A DNA stretch of 64,000 bases from Ancylobacter polymorphus (GCF_030813495.1 NZ_JAUSUI010000003.1:186001-250000); one strand, 5' to 3'; positions 45,185 to 54,146 are shown, counted from the stretch's first letter. Notes: generated from the letters alone by a model not told the origin. Program-made: numbers and translations.

Positions 45185-46465
45185 TTAGCCCTGAAGGCGG
45201 AAGGCGGCGGCGCGGCGGTGACCTTCGAGCCCTTCGCTGGCGCTCTGGCGCACAGCCGGCGGGGCGACAGCAGCGACGCCGCGCGCATCCAGCCATTGAT
45301 GGGTGCAGATCTTGACGAAGGAGCCGACCCACAGCCCGCCGGTGTAGCGACCGGCGCCCATGGTCGGCAGGGTGTGGTTGGTGCCGCAGCACTTGTCGGA
45401 ATAAACGACGCTCGCCAGCGTGCCGATGAACAGCGAGCCGTAATTGCGCAGCTTGGCGGCGGTGGCGTGCGGGTCTGCGGTGTGGACCTGCAGATGCTCG
45501 GCGGCGATGTGGTCGGAATAGGCGATCATCGCCTCTTCGCTGTCGCAGACGACGATCTCGCCGAAATCCTCCCAGGCCTTGCCGGCGACCGGCGCGGTGG
45601 AAAGCGTCTTCAGCTGCTTCTCAACCTCGACCAGCGTCGCCTCGGCGAGCGCGCGGCTGGTGGTGATGAGGCCGACGCGGGTGCGCACGTCATGCTCGGC
45701 CTGAGCCAGGAGGTCGGTGGCGATCATCTCGGCGTCGCCGGTCTCGTCGGCGACGATGAAGATCTCGCTGGGGCCGGCCAGCTGGTCGATGCCGACCGGG
45801 CCGAAAACCTGCCGCTTGGCCTCGTTCACATAGGCGTTGCCGGGGCCGACCACCTTGTCAACGGCGGGAATGGTTTCGGTGCCGAAGGCCATGGCGGCGA
45901 TGGCCTGCGCCCCGCCGACGCGGAAGATGCGGTCGGCGCCGGAGAGGTGGCAGCCGGCGATCATGGCGGGGTGGGCGGTCGGCGGCAGGCAGGCGATCAC
46001 CTCGTCGCAGCCCGCCACCTTGGCCGGCACGATGGTCATGATCGGCGCGGAGAGCAGCGGGTAGCGCCCGCCGGGCACATAGGCGCCGACGCGCTCGATC
46101 GGAATGACGCGGTGGCCGAGATGCAGGCCGGGCAGGGCCTCGACCTCCAGCGGCAGGATGGTGGCGAGCTGCGCCTGCGCGAAGGCCCGGACCCGCTCGA
46201 TGGCGAATTCCGTGTCGGCGCGGGTCTGCGGGTCGAGCGCCGCCAGCGCGGCCGCGCGTTCTTCCGCGCTCACCTCGATGGCGGTCACGTCGCTCTTGTC
46301 GAACAGCTTGGAATAGTGCCGCACCGCCTCGTCGCCACGGGTGCGCACCGCGTCCAGCACCTCTTTGACGGTGGTGGCGATCTCGTTCGTGTCGCGGCCG
46401 TCATCCGGGCGCGGCGCCTTGAGGGGGTGAATCTGGTCGGCGAGAGTGGAGCTGAGCGCGGACAT
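45185..46465 (-). CDS. HisD-family dehydrogenase, sulfopropanediol 3-dehydrogenase-like
   Basis: 426 residues from ATG 46465; the frame further upstream overlaps the divergent regulator. Zinc ligands of the histidinol dehydrogenase fold are kept (Gln and His in LLAQAEHD, Asp in YSDKCCGTNH, His in LEGHRRAA), as is the EH pair in HIAAEHLQVH. The SDKCCGTNHTLPTMGAGRYTGGLWVGSFVK stretch, shown here in part, resembles HpsN-type enzymes rather than HisD of histidine synthesis. It probably oxidises a diol or amino alcohol using NAD. It diverges from an XRE-cupin regulator and an ABC importer. Confidence 0.8.
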   Translation of the reverse strand: MSALSSTLADQIHPLKAPRPDDGRDTNEIATTVKEVLDAVRTRGDEAVRHYSKLFDKSDVTAIEVSAEERAAALAALDPQTRADTEFAIERVRAFAQAQLATILPLEVEALPGLHLGHRVIPIERVGAYVPGGRYPLLSAPIMTIVPAKVAGCDEVIACLPPTAHPAMIAGCHLSGADRIFRVGGAQAIAAMAFGTETIPAVDKVVGPGNAYVNEAKRQVFGPVGIDQLAGPSEIFIVADETGDAEMIATDLLAQAEHDVRTRVGLITTSRALAEATLVEVEKQLKTLSTAPVAGKAWEDFGEIVVCDSEEAMIAYSDHIAAEHLQVHTADPHATAAKLRNYGSLFIGTLASVVYSDKCCGTNHTLPTMGAGRYTGGLWVGSFVKICTHQWLDARGVAAVAPPAVRQSASEGLEGHRRAAAFRLQG

Positions 46466-46520
46466 GGCGATTTCCTGTGAGCACGGGTGCGATGGTGAGG
46501 CCCGCCGCGCATGCCGGCAA

Positions 46521-46549
46521 TTGGCGACCGCGCAGCTGTCTATTATATT
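46521..46549 (+). promoter_or_regulatory. Promoter of the XRE-cupin regulator with a TATTATATT element
   Basis: TTGGCG (46521-46526) and TATATT (46544-46549) are 17 nt apart. The 9-mer TATTATATT here recurs in front of the substrate-binding protein gene (47173-47181), making it a candidate regulator site or simply a shared -10 type. Confidence 0.45.
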
Positions 46550-46589
46550 CTCCACCTGCTGAAGGTTTGTGCGCCACACGAGGGTACCT

Positions 46590-47138
46590 ATGCCGCATAT
46601 TGGACCCGGCATTCGCGAGCTGCGCCGCCGCCGCAATCTCGGCATACGCCGCCTCGCGCTGCGTTCGGGCGTCTCGCATTCCTCGATCTCGCTGATCGAG
46701 CGCGACCGCATCAGCCCCTCCATCGACACGCTGGCCGCCATATTGGAGGCGCTGGGCACGACGCTGGTGGGCTTCTTCTCCGAACTGCAGCAGATGTCGT
46801 CCTATTCGCCCTTCTACGAGGCGTCGGAACTGCCGGAAGTCGGTAGCGGCGAGGCGATTTCCTACCGGGTGATCGGCATCAATCACCCCAACCGGCAGAT
46901 TCTGGTGCTGCATGAGACCTATGCCGTCGGTGCCGATACCGGCGAGGCCTTCTCCCACACGGCGCAGGAAGCGGGCATGGTCATCCGCGGCGCGGTGGAG
47001 GTAACGGTGGAAAGCAATTCCAAGGTGCTCCGCGCCGGCGACGCCTATTACTTCGACAGCAAGCTGCCGCACCGCTTCCGCAATGTCGCGGATGAGCCGA
47101 GCGAGATTGTCAGCGCCATCAACCCGCCCACATACTAG
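46590..47138 (+). CDS. XRE family regulator with cupin domain
   Basis: 182 residues: an N-terminal HTH (about 6-60; IRELRRRRNLGIRRLALRSGVSHSSIS shortened here) and a C-terminal cupin_2 domain (about 105-180; EAGMVIRGAVEVTVESN, then AGDAYYFDSKLPHRFRN). This architecture (PuuR/SutR-like) controls uptake and catabolism of amines, amino acids or sulfur compounds, with the ligand bound in the cupin. ATG 46590 has a GAGGG ribosome site; GTG 46569 is the alternative. It leads the ABC transporter genes. Confidence 0.87.
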   Translation: MPHIGPGIRELRRRRNLGIRRLALRSGVSHSSISLIERDRISPSIDTLAAILEALGTTLVGFFSELQQMSSYSPFYEASELPEVGSGEAISYRVIGINHPNRQILVLHETYAVGADTGEAFSHTAQEAGMVIRGAVEVTVESNSKVLRAGDAYYFDSKLPHRFRNVADEPSEIVSAINPPTY

Positions 47139-47170
47139 GCGCCGCGCCGCCTTCAAATGCGGCAGGCTTG

Positions 47171-47186
47171 GTTATTATATTAACCG
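47171..47186. promoter_or_regulatory. Dyad GGTTATTATATTAACC before the substrate-binding protein gene
   Basis: A GGTTA/TAACC inverted repeat around TTATAT lies 86 nt before the ATG at 47273 and includes the TATTATATT 9-mer shared with the regulator's own promoter. Candidate operator of the XRE-cupin protein. Confidence 0.4.
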
Positions 47187-47272
47187 GGTTACCCCCAGGG
47201 GGCCCGGCCATTCTATTACCCATGGCAGCAGCGTGCTTTGCTGCGGCACCAGCGACAACAGGGGGAACTTCC

Positions 47273-48328
47273 ATGAAGGCCACTTCCACTCTTCTGCGGA
47301 TCGGCGGTGCCGGCCTCGCGCTCGGCCTGATGATGGCCGGCGGCACGGCCTCGGCCCGCGATCTCACCGTCGTGTCCTGGGGCGGCAACTACCAGGACGC
47401 CCAGAAGAAGATCTATTTCGAGCCCTTCTCCAAGAAGATCGGCAAGCCCGTGCTCGACGAGAGCTGGGACGGCGGCATCGGCGTCATCGCCGCCAAGGTG
47501 AAGGCCGGCGTACCGAACTGGGACGTGGTGCAGGTCGAGACCGAGGAACTCGAACTCGGCTGCGCCGATGGCTTCTACGAGAAGATCGACTGGTCGAAGC
47601 TCGGCGGCAAGGACAAGTTCCTCCCCGCCGCGGTGAGCGATTGCGGCGTCGGCGCCATCGTGTGGTCGACCATGCTCAGCTACGACGCCAACCGGCTGAA
47701 GACCCCTCCGACTTCCTGGGCGGATTTCTGGGACGTGAAGAAGTTCCCAGGCAAGCGCGGCTTCCGCCGCGGCCCGAAATACTCGCTCGAATTCGCCCTG
47801 ATGGCCGACGGCGTGAAGCCGGAAGAGGTCTACAAGGTGCTCGGTACGCCGGAAGGCGTCGACCGCGCGTTCAAGAAGCTGGACGAGCTCAAGCCGCACA
47901 TCGTCTGGTGGGAAGCCGGCGCCCAGCCGCTCTCCCTGCTCGCCTCGGGCGAGGTGGTGATGTCCACCGCCTATAATGGCCGTCTCGCCGGCATCAACAA
48001 GACTGAAGGCAAGAACTTCCAGGGCGTCTGGCCGGGCAGCATCTACGCCATCGACAGCTGGGTCATCCTCAAGGACAGCCCGAACGCCAAGGAAGCGATG
48101 GACTTCATCGCCTTCGCCAGCGAGCCGGCCAACCAGTCGAAGCTGCCGGACTACATCGCCTATGGCCTCCCCAACAAGGAAGCCGCCGCGATGGTGCCGG
48201 CCGCGCTGCAGAAGGACCTGCCGACCACGCAGGCCAACCTTACCGGCGCCATCGCGCTGGACGGCGCCTTCTGGGTCGACAATGTCGAAGAGCTGACCAA
48301 GCGCTTCAACGCCTGGCTTGCCAAGTAA
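47273..48328 (+). CDS. ABC transporter substrate-binding protein (PotD-like)
   Basis: 351 residues: signal peptide 1-28 (LLRIGGAGLALGLMMAGG, cleavage after ASA), then RDLTVVSWGGNYQDAQKKIYF, typical of polyamine/iron/opine-type (family 1) binding proteins. DESWDGGIGVIAAKVKAGVPNWDVV follows the usual hinge pattern. It brings a small organic solute to the permeases encoded downstream. The adjacent dehydrogenase suggests an alcohol-bearing solute (inference). Confidence 0.87.
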   Translation: MKATSTLLRIGGAGLALGLMMAGGTASARDLTVVSWGGNYQDAQKKIYFEPFSKKIGKPVLDESWDGGIGVIAAKVKAGVPNWDVVQVETEELELGCADGFYEKIDWSKLGGKDKFLPAAVSDCGVGAIVWSTMLSYDANRLKTPPTSWADFWDVKKFPGKRGFRRGPKYSLEFALMADGVKPEEVYKVLGTPEGVDRAFKKLDELKPHIVWWEAGAQPLSLLASGEVVMSTAYNGRLAGINKTEGKNFQGVWPGSIYAIDSWVILKDSPNAKEAMDFIAFASEPANQSKLPDYIAYGLPNKEAAAMVPAALQKDLPTTQANLTGAIALDGAFWVDNVEELTKRFNAWLAK

Positions 48329-48477
48329 TCGTCCCAGCGGCTCACCGGGCTGCGCCGCGGCGCAGCCCGCTCACGGCTATTTCCGGACCGCGCCCCACCT
48401 CCGGCGCGGCCCGGTCACTTCTCCCCCAGCTTTTGACCGGCGATGGCGGGACGGTGCCCGCCCGGGCCGAAAGGCGG

Positions 48478-48516
48478 GGACGGGTCGGGCCCGCGCTTGG
48501 AGCGGGCGACCCGTCC
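48478..48516 (+). promoter_or_regulatory. Hairpin between the binding protein and ATPase genes
   Basis: GGACGGGTC (48478-48486) pairs with GACCCGTCC (48508-48516) and GCCCGC with GCGGGC inside, about 40 nt before the ATPase start. It lies in the 228-bp gap of the operon. Such a stem could protect the upstream mRNA or attenuate the downstream part, giving more binding protein than membrane subunits. Confidence 0.5.
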
Positions 48517-48556
48517 GGGTAACGTCAGGGCCAAGGCCATCACTCGGAGATTGCGG

Positions 48557-49645
48557 TTGGCGCCCTTCATTCATTTCGACCAGGTCACCAAGTCCTTCGG
48601 CACGTTGAAGGTGGTCGACAAGCTCGACCTCGAAGTCGCCAAGGGCGAGTTCGTCAGCCTGCTCGGGCCTTCCGGCTCCGGCAAGACAACTCTGTTGATG
48701 ATGCTGGCCGGTTTCGAGCAGCCCACCCACGGCGCCATCTGGCTCGACGGCACCCGCATTGAGAGCCTGCCGTCGCACAAGCGCAATATGGGCGTGGTGT
48801 TCCAGAACTACGCGCTTTTCCCGCATATGACGGTGGCCGAGAATGTCGCCTTTCCGCTCGCCATGCGCGGCGTGGGCAAGGCGGAAGCGGCGGCGCGGGT
48901 GACGCGGGCGCTCGATATGGTGCGCCTCGGCCATCTCAAGGACCGCCGACCGGCCCAGCTTTCCGGCGGCCAGCAGCAGCGTGTCGCGCTCACCCGCGCT
49001 CTGGTGTTCGAGCCGACCGTGGTGTTGATGGACGAGCCCCTCGGCGCCCTCGACAAGCAATTGCGCGAGCACATGCAGCTTGAACTGCGCGACCTGCACC
49101 GCACGCTCGGCCTCACCGTGATTTTCGTCACCCACGACCAGTCCGAAGCGCTCACCATGTCGGACCGCATTGCCGTGTTCAATCATGGCCGCATCGAGCA
49201 GCTCGACACGCCGGAAGGCATTTATGACCGCCCGCGCACCCGCTTCGTCGCCGAATTCATCGGCGAGACCAACCTGTTCGAGGGCGTGGTGAAGACGGTC
49301 GCCGACGGCATCGCCGAGGTAACGATCGCCGAGGACGTAACGGTGCGCGCGACCCAGCTCGGTCCGGTCGAGGTCGGCGCGCCGATCCTCGCCTCAGTGC
49401 GGCCGGAGCGGCTGCATCTGCAGGACCAGCCGGGGACGGGCAATGTCATTCCGGTCACCGTCACCGACAATGTCTATCAGGGCGACCATCTGCGGACCCA
49501 TCTCGCCGGCCCGGGGATCGAACTCGTCGGCAAGGTGCAGCGGCGCGTGCCGGTGGGCCCGGTGGGCAGCACGGCGTTCGCCTGTTTCGAACCGTCCGAA
49601 TGCACGCTGATCGCGCCGGACGCGGCGGCGGGGCGCGCCGCATGA
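48557..49645 (+). CDS. ABC transporter ATP-binding protein (PotA-like)
   Basis: 362 residues, starting at a TTG (48557; another TTG at 48551) behind a GGAG site; no ATG or GTG fits. Walker A GPSGSGKT (37-44), Q-loop FQNYALFPHMTV, signature LSGGQQQRVALTRAL, Walker B VVLMDEPLGALD and a C-terminal TOBE domain (SVRPERLHL). The energising subunit for the two permeases that follow with overlapping starts. Confidence 0.88.
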   Translation: MAPFIHFDQVTKSFGTLKVVDKLDLEVAKGEFVSLLGPSGSGKTTLLMMLAGFEQPTHGAIWLDGTRIESLPSHKRNMGVVFQNYALFPHMTVAENVAFPLAMRGVGKAEAAARVTRALDMVRLGHLKDRRPAQLSGGQQQRVALTRALVFEPTVVLMDEPLGALDKQLREHMQLELRDLHRTLGLTVIFVTHDQSEALTMSDRIAVFNHGRIEQLDTPEGIYDRPRTRFVAEFIGETNLFEGVVKTVADGIAEVTIAEDVTVRATQLGPVEVGAPILASVRPERLHLQDQPGTGNVIPVTVTDNVYQGDHLRTHLAGPGIELVGKVQRRVPVGPVGSTAFACFEPSECTLIAPDAAAGRAA

Positions 49646-50820
49646 GCGGGTCCTCCACACGCGGCCGCCTTTCCGCGCTGCTTCTGGTGGCGCCGCTGTT
49701 CCTGTTTCTGGCGGCGTTCTTTGTCTGGCCGCTGGTGATGATGATCTCCGTCTCCGTCACCGACGGCACGGTGCGGCAGGTGATGCCGGCCACCGCCGAG
49801 GTGATCGGCGACTGGGACGGCACCGGCCTGCCGCCGCCGGAGGTGCAGCAGGCGCTTATCGCCGATCTGCGCGCACCGAGCGAACAGATGGCCTTCGGCG
49901 ACGCGGTGCGCCGGCTCAACAGCGAGGTGTCGGGCTTCCGCACCCTGCTGAGCCGTACCGCCAGCGCCGTGCGCGATGCGCCAGCCGGCCAGCCCGTGGA
50001 CCTCGCGGCGGTCGATCCGCGCTGGGGTGAGGGGCGCTACTGGCAGGCGCTGCAGCGGGCGATGCCGAACTATACCGACCGCAACCTGCTCGCCGCCGTC
50101 GACCTCAAGCGTGACACTGAGGGCAGCATCACCGCCGACGCCTCGGCCAACCGCGTCATCATGCTGCGCACCTTCACCATCGCCGCGCTGGTGACGGTGC
50201 TGTGCGCCCTCATCGGCCTGCCCTATGCGATGATCGCCGCCGCCGCCACCGGGTGGGTGCGCAATGTGATGCTGCTCGCCGTGCTTCTGCCGCTGTGGAC
50301 CTCGCTGCTGGTGCGCACCGCTTCCTGGGTGATCCTTCTGCAGAATGAAGGGCTGATCAACAAGGCGCTCATCGCCATCGGCATCGTCGACCAGCCCCTG
50401 CAGCTCATCTTCAACCGAACCGGCGTGGTCATCGCCATGACCCATGTGCTGCTGCCCTTCATGGTGCTGCCGATCTATTCCGTGCTGCTCGGCATTCCGC
50501 GCAATCTGATGCCGGCGGCCTCCTCGCTGGGGGCGAACCGGCTGCGGGCGTTCTGGCATGTGCTGCTGCCGATGGCGCTGCCCGGCGTCGCCTCCGGCGC
50601 GCTGCTCGTCTTCATGGTGGCGCTTGGCTACTACATCACCCCGGCGCTGGTCGGCGGGGCGGAGGACCAGATGATTTCCTCCGTCATCGCCTTCTTCGCC
50701 ACCGGCACCGCCAATTGGGGCATGGCCGGCGCGCTCGGGCTGATCCTTCTGGTGACGACGACGGCGCTCTATCTCGTCTATGGCCGGCTGTCGCGCTCGC
50801 CCAACATGGTGGGGGCCTGA
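49642..50820 (+). CDS. ABC transporter permease (PotB-like)
   Basis: 392 residues from ATG 49642 (ATGA overlap with the ATPase stop). It has an unusually long periplasmic insertion (about residues 35-170) between the first helix and the core. The permease EAA-type loop is ASSLGANRLRAFWHVLLPMALPGVASG. About six helices. With the next gene it forms the membrane channel. Confidence 0.87.
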   Translation: MSGSSTRGRLSALLLVAPLFLFLAAFFVWPLVMMISVSVTDGTVRQVMPATAEVIGDWDGTGLPPPEVQQALIADLRAPSEQMAFGDAVRRLNSEVSGFRTLLSRTASAVRDAPAGQPVDLAAVDPRWGEGRYWQALQRAMPNYTDRNLLAAVDLKRDTEGSITADASANRVIMLRTFTIAALVTVLCALIGLPYAMIAAAATGWVRNVMLLAVLLPLWTSLLVRTASWVILLQNEGLINKALIAIGIVDQPLQLIFNRTGVVIAMTHVLLPFMVLPIYSVLLGIPRNLMPAASSLGANRLRAFWHVLLPMALPGVASGALLVFMVALGYYITPALVGGAEDQMISSVIAFFATGTANWGMAGALGLILLVTTTALYLVYGRLSRSPNMVGA

Positions 50821-50822
50821 CC

Positions 50823-51641
50823 ATGTCGGCATCGTCTCCGGCCCTGCGCGCCGGGCAGATCGTCTTCGGCGCCGCCGTGGTGTTCTTCCTGGTGGCGCCG
50901 ATCATCGCCATCCTGCCGCTGGCGTTCAATTCCAGCGTGTTCCTCAACTACCCCATGGAGAGCGTCTCCTCGCGCTGGTTCGTCGAGTTGCAGACCAGCG
51001 ACACCTGGCGGCGCGCTATTCTCAACAGTCTCATCATCGGCTGCGGCGCCACGGCGCTGTCGACGGTGATCGGCACGCTGGCCGCGCTCGGCCTGCGCCA
51101 TGCGCGCCTGCCCTTCGCCAATCTGCTGCGGGTGATGTTCCTGCTGCCCATGGTGGTGCCGGCGGTGGTGCTGGGTGTGGGCATGCAGATCCTCTACACC
51201 CGCCTCGGCCTCGCCAGCACCTATCTCGGCGTGATCGTCGCCCATGCAGTGCTGTGCGTGCCCTTCGTCATCGTCAGCGTCTCCGCCTCGCTCGGCGGCA
51301 TTGACGGGTCGATCGAGCGGGCGGCGAGCAGCCTCGGCGCCAATCCGGCGACGGTATTTCGGCGCATCACCCTGCCGCTCGCCCTGCCGGGCGTGGTGTC
51401 GGGGGCGGTGTTCGCTTTCGCGACCTCGCTGGATGAGGTGGTGATCACCCTGTTCGTTGCCGGCCCCAACCAGCGCACGCTGGCCCGGCAGATGTTCGCC
51501 AGCATCCGCGAGAATGTGAGCCCGACGATTGCGGCGGCGGCGTTCCTGCTCATCATCGGCACGCTATGCCTCGCCGGTCTCGCCGGCCTGCTGCGCTGGC
51601 GCCAGAGCCGGCTCGCCAAAGCCGTGGCCGACGGCGCTTAG
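50823..51641 (+). CDS. ABC transporter permease (PotC-like)
   Basis: 272 residues, six helices, with the EAA loop AASSLGANPATVFRRITLPLALPGVVSG. It starts two bases after the previous stop. With the PotB-like subunit it completes the importer. The operon order is binding protein, ATPase, permease, permease. Confidence 0.88.
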   Translation: MSASSPALRAGQIVFGAAVVFFLVAPIIAILPLAFNSSVFLNYPMESVSSRWFVELQTSDTWRRAILNSLIIGCGATALSTVIGTLAALGLRHARLPFANLLRVMFLLPMVVPAVVLGVGMQILYTRLGLASTYLGVIVAHAVLCVPFVIVSVSASLGGIDGSIERAASSLGANPATVFRRITLPLALPGVVSGAVFAFATSLDEVVITLFVAGPNQRTLARQMFASIRENVSPTIAAAAFLLIIGTLCLAGLAGLLRWRQSRLAKAVADGA

Positions 51642-51722
51642 GGTCTGAGTCGTCACGCGGGCGCTCGCACGCCCGACGGGCCGCGTTCTCTATTTCGTTT
51701 GCTTTCACCTGCGCTGGCAGTG

Positions 51723-51759
51723 CTTTCGCTTCTTGCGAATTGAGGCGAAAAAGCGAAAG
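51723..51759 (+). terminator. Hairpin after the ABC transporter operon
   Basis: CTTTCGCTT (51723-51731) pairs with AAGCGAAAG (51751-51759) across a loop that can itself fold (TTGCGAA...). It lies 82 nt after the last permease gene. Terminator or dispersed palindrome; no T-run. Confidence 0.4.
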
Positions 51760-51887
51760 ATGATGTCAGCCGTCCCGCTTCGGGGACCCGCAGCCGCGCC
51801 AACGGCCGGGTCGCCAAAATGCCAGAGGGGGGCGTCGATCAGAACCGGGCAGCACGCCCGGCGTCACAGGGAAGAAACGGAGTTCGC

Positions 51888-52970
51888 ATGTCGATGATGA
51901 TACGCGGATTGCGAGGGTTGGCGATTGCCGCCACGATCGCGATCACTTCAGTCGCCACCGCCTTCGCGGCCGATTACCCCGCCCCCAAGCAGGGCGTGTG
52001 GGTCGCCAAGGATTTCAAGTTCCATACTGGCGAGGTGCTGCCCGAACTCAAGCTCGGCTACACCACCGTCGGCGAGCCCAGTGGCGAGCCGGTGCTTATC
52101 CTGCACGGCACCACGGGCTCGGCCGCCTCAATGCTGACACCGGCCTTTGCCGGCGAGCTTTTCGGTCCGGGCCAGCCGCTGGATGCCAGCCGCTACTACG
52201 TCATCCTCACCGACTCCATCGGCGCGGGCACGTCCGCCAAACCCTCTGACGGCTTGCGCGCCAAGTTCCCGCGCTACAATTACGACGACATGGTCCGCGC
52301 CCAGTACGACCTCGTCACCCAAGGGCTTGGCGTCAAGCATTTGCGGATGATCATCGGCTACTCCATGGGCGGCATGCACGCCTGGCTGTGGAGTTCGAAA
52401 TACCCGGACATGATGGACATCGTGGTCCCGATGGCCTCGCAGCCGACCGAAATGTCGAGCCGCAACTGGATGATGCGCCGCATGATCATCGACGCGGTGC
52501 GCAACGATCCCGACTGGAAGGGCGGCGACTATACCGAGCAGCCCAAGGCGGTGCAGGTCGCGAATGTGTATTTCGGCATCGCCACCAATGGCGGCAACAT
52601 CGCCCTGCAGAACATGGCGCCGACACGGGAGAAGGCGGATGCGCTGCTCGACAGCCGCCTGAAGGCGCCGCTCACCGTGGACGCCAACGATTACATGTAC
52701 CAGTGGGACGCATCGCGCGACTACAACGCCGCGGCGGGGCTGGACAAGATTACCGCCACCGTGCTCGCCATCAATTCCGCCGATGACGAGCGCAACCCGC
52801 CCGAAACCGGCATCATGGACCGTGAGATCAAGCGGGTGAAGAACGGCCGGGTGCTGCTCATCCCCGCCAGCGCCGACACGCGCGGCCATGCCACCCTGGC
52901 CATGGCGAAGTTCTACGCCAAGGAGATCGCCGCGCTTCTCGCCACGGCGCCACGGGCCGGCAATCCGTAA
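51888..52970 (+). CDS. Secreted alpha/beta hydrolase (homoserine O-acetyltransferase-like)
   Basis: 360 residues: signal peptide 1-28 (IAATIAITSVATAFA), then an alpha/beta hydrolase of the MetX-like group: LILHGTTGSA, nucleophile Ser159 in GYSMGGMHAW, Asp in INSADDERNPP and His in TRGHATL. Export to the periplasm rules out a role in methionine synthesis; it is more likely an esterase or amidase for exogenous compounds. Own transcription unit, 246 bp after the ABC operon. Confidence 0.83.
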   Translation: MSMMIRGLRGLAIAATIAITSVATAFAADYPAPKQGVWVAKDFKFHTGEVLPELKLGYTTVGEPSGEPVLILHGTTGSAASMLTPAFAGELFGPGQPLDASRYYVILTDSIGAGTSAKPSDGLRAKFPRYNYDDMVRAQYDLVTQGLGVKHLRMIIGYSMGGMHAWLWSSKYPDMMDIVVPMASQPTEMSSRNWMMRRMIIDAVRNDPDWKGGDYTEQPKAVQVANVYFGIATNGGNIALQNMAPTREKADALLDSRLKAPLTVDANDYMYQWDASRDYNAAAGLDKITATVLAINSADDERNPPETGIMDREIKRVKNGRVLLIPASADTRGHATLAMAKFYAKEIAALLATAPRAGNP

Positions 52971-53016
52971 GGGTGACCGCCCCGACGTTGCAGGTTCGGG
53001 GCAAAGGGCGGCGCTT

Positions 53017-53124
53017 AGAGCACGTTCCGATCTGATTGCATCGCAATCAGATCGGTAAAGCGTTCTCTATCAATCATTGAGAGACTGATTCACCGATCAG
53101 GTCGATTCAACCTGATCGGATCAG
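53017..53124. repeat. Cluster of intergenic palindromes
   Basis: Three hairpins in a row: CCGATCTGATTGC/GCAATCAGATCGG (53027-53055, 13-bp stem), CTCT/GAGAG around 53065-53083, and CCGATCAGGT/ACCTGATCGG with an outer CTGAT/ATCAG (53085-53124). The leading TAGAGCACGTTCCGATC resembles dispersed Rhizobiales elements. It lies between the hydrolase and cbbR, which converge, and may also terminate transcription. Confidence 0.6.
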
Positions 53125-53127
53125 GCT

Positions 53128-54129
53128 CTAGCCACCCTTGTGCGGCGGGGCTTCCTGGAGTTCCGCCGCCTTCCCTCGCTCCGCTTCCAGCGCAGCACGA
53201 GCCTCGGCGACGCCGGGCAGGTGCAGCGTGTCCGGCAGGAATTCCGGCCCGCGCCGGGCGAGGAATTCGGTCAGCGCCGCTGCGGGCGGGGTCAGGCGCT
53301 TGGCCGAGCGTTTGACCACGAACCATTGCCGCACCTCCGGCAGCCCCTCGACATCGAGCACGGCGAGTCGCCCGTCCGCCACCTCGGCGGCGATGGTGTG
53401 GGCGGAGATGAAGGCGAGGCCGAGCCCTGCCATCACCGCCTGTTTGATGGTCTCGTTGGAATCGATTTCCATGCCGATGCGTGGGTCGAGCCCCCATTGC
53501 TGGAAAAAGCGCTCCATCAGCCCGCGTGTGCCCGAGCCGGGTTCGCGCGACATGAAGGTGGCGTTGGCGATGGCGGAGGGGGTGATGCGGCGGCCGAGCA
53601 GGGGATGATCCGCCGGGGCGATCAGCACATGCGGATGGTCGCCGATCAGCGTCTTGTCGACTTCGATGTCGAGCGGCGGTCGCCCCATAATGGCGACATC
53701 GATCGCGTCCGCCCGCAGGCCGGCAATGATCGCCTCGCGGTTGCCGACCGAGATCACCACGTCGATGCCGGGATGGGCGCGGGTGAAGGCGCCGAGCGCC
53801 GCCGGCACGAAATACTTCGCCGTCGACACCAGTCCCACGGACACCCGCCCCGAGCGCAGCCCCTTCATCGCGTCCAGCGCGGCGCCGCAATCGGCCAGCG
53901 CCTGTTCGATGCGGGCGGTGGCGAGCAGGATTTCGCGACCGGCGGCGCTGGGCTGGAAGCGATCGCCCGCGCGGTCGAGCAGCGGCAGGCCGAGATAATG
54001 CTCGAGCAGCTGCACCTGCATCGTCACCGCCGGCGGGGTGACATTCAGCTTCTTCGCCGCCCCGGTCACGCTGCCGGTTTCGACGATGGCGGCGACGGCG
54101 CGCAGCTGCTTCAGCGTGGCATTACGCAT
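53128..54129 (-). CDS. cbbR: LysR regulator of the Calvin cycle operon
   Basis: 333 residues; helix-turn-helix GAAKKLNVTPPAVTMQVQ near residues 24-41 and an effector domain that includes PGSGTRGLMERFF and NETIKQAVMAGLGLAFIS, as in CbbR. It diverges from cbbF with 181 bp between starts, the usual arrangement. CbbR activates the operon in response to metabolites such as RuBP, PEP, ATP or NADPH. The C-terminal about 30 residues after LPDTLHLPG are longer and more charged than in many CbbR proteins. Confidence 0.9.
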   Translation of the reverse strand: MRNATLKQLRAVAAIVETGSVTGAAKKLNVTPPAVTMQVQLLEHYLGLPLLDRAGDRFQPSAAGREILLATARIEQALADCGAALDAMKGLRSGRVSVGLVSTAKYFVPAALGAFTRAHPGIDVVISVGNREAIIAGLRADAIDVAIMGRPPLDIEVDKTLIGDHPHVLIAPADHPLLGRRITPSAIANATFMSREPGSGTRGLMERFFQQWGLDPRIGMEIDSNETIKQAVMAGLGLAFISAHTIAAEVADGRLAVLDVEGLPEVRQWFVVKRSAKRLTPPAAALTEFLARRGPEFLPDTLHLPGVAEARAALEAERGKAAELQEAPPHKGG

Positions 54130-54146
54130 AAACCATTACACTTCAG

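Noticed and set aside
45185-46465. Annotation as hisD of histidine synthesis
   Set aside because: The C-terminal region and the neighbouring transporter and regulator fit the HpsN-like branch better, and no other his gene is near. Not excluded until the genome is checked for another hisD.
51888-52970. Annotation as homoserine O-acetyltransferase (metX)
   Set aside because: A clear signal peptide places the protein outside the cytoplasm, which does not suit methionine synthesis.
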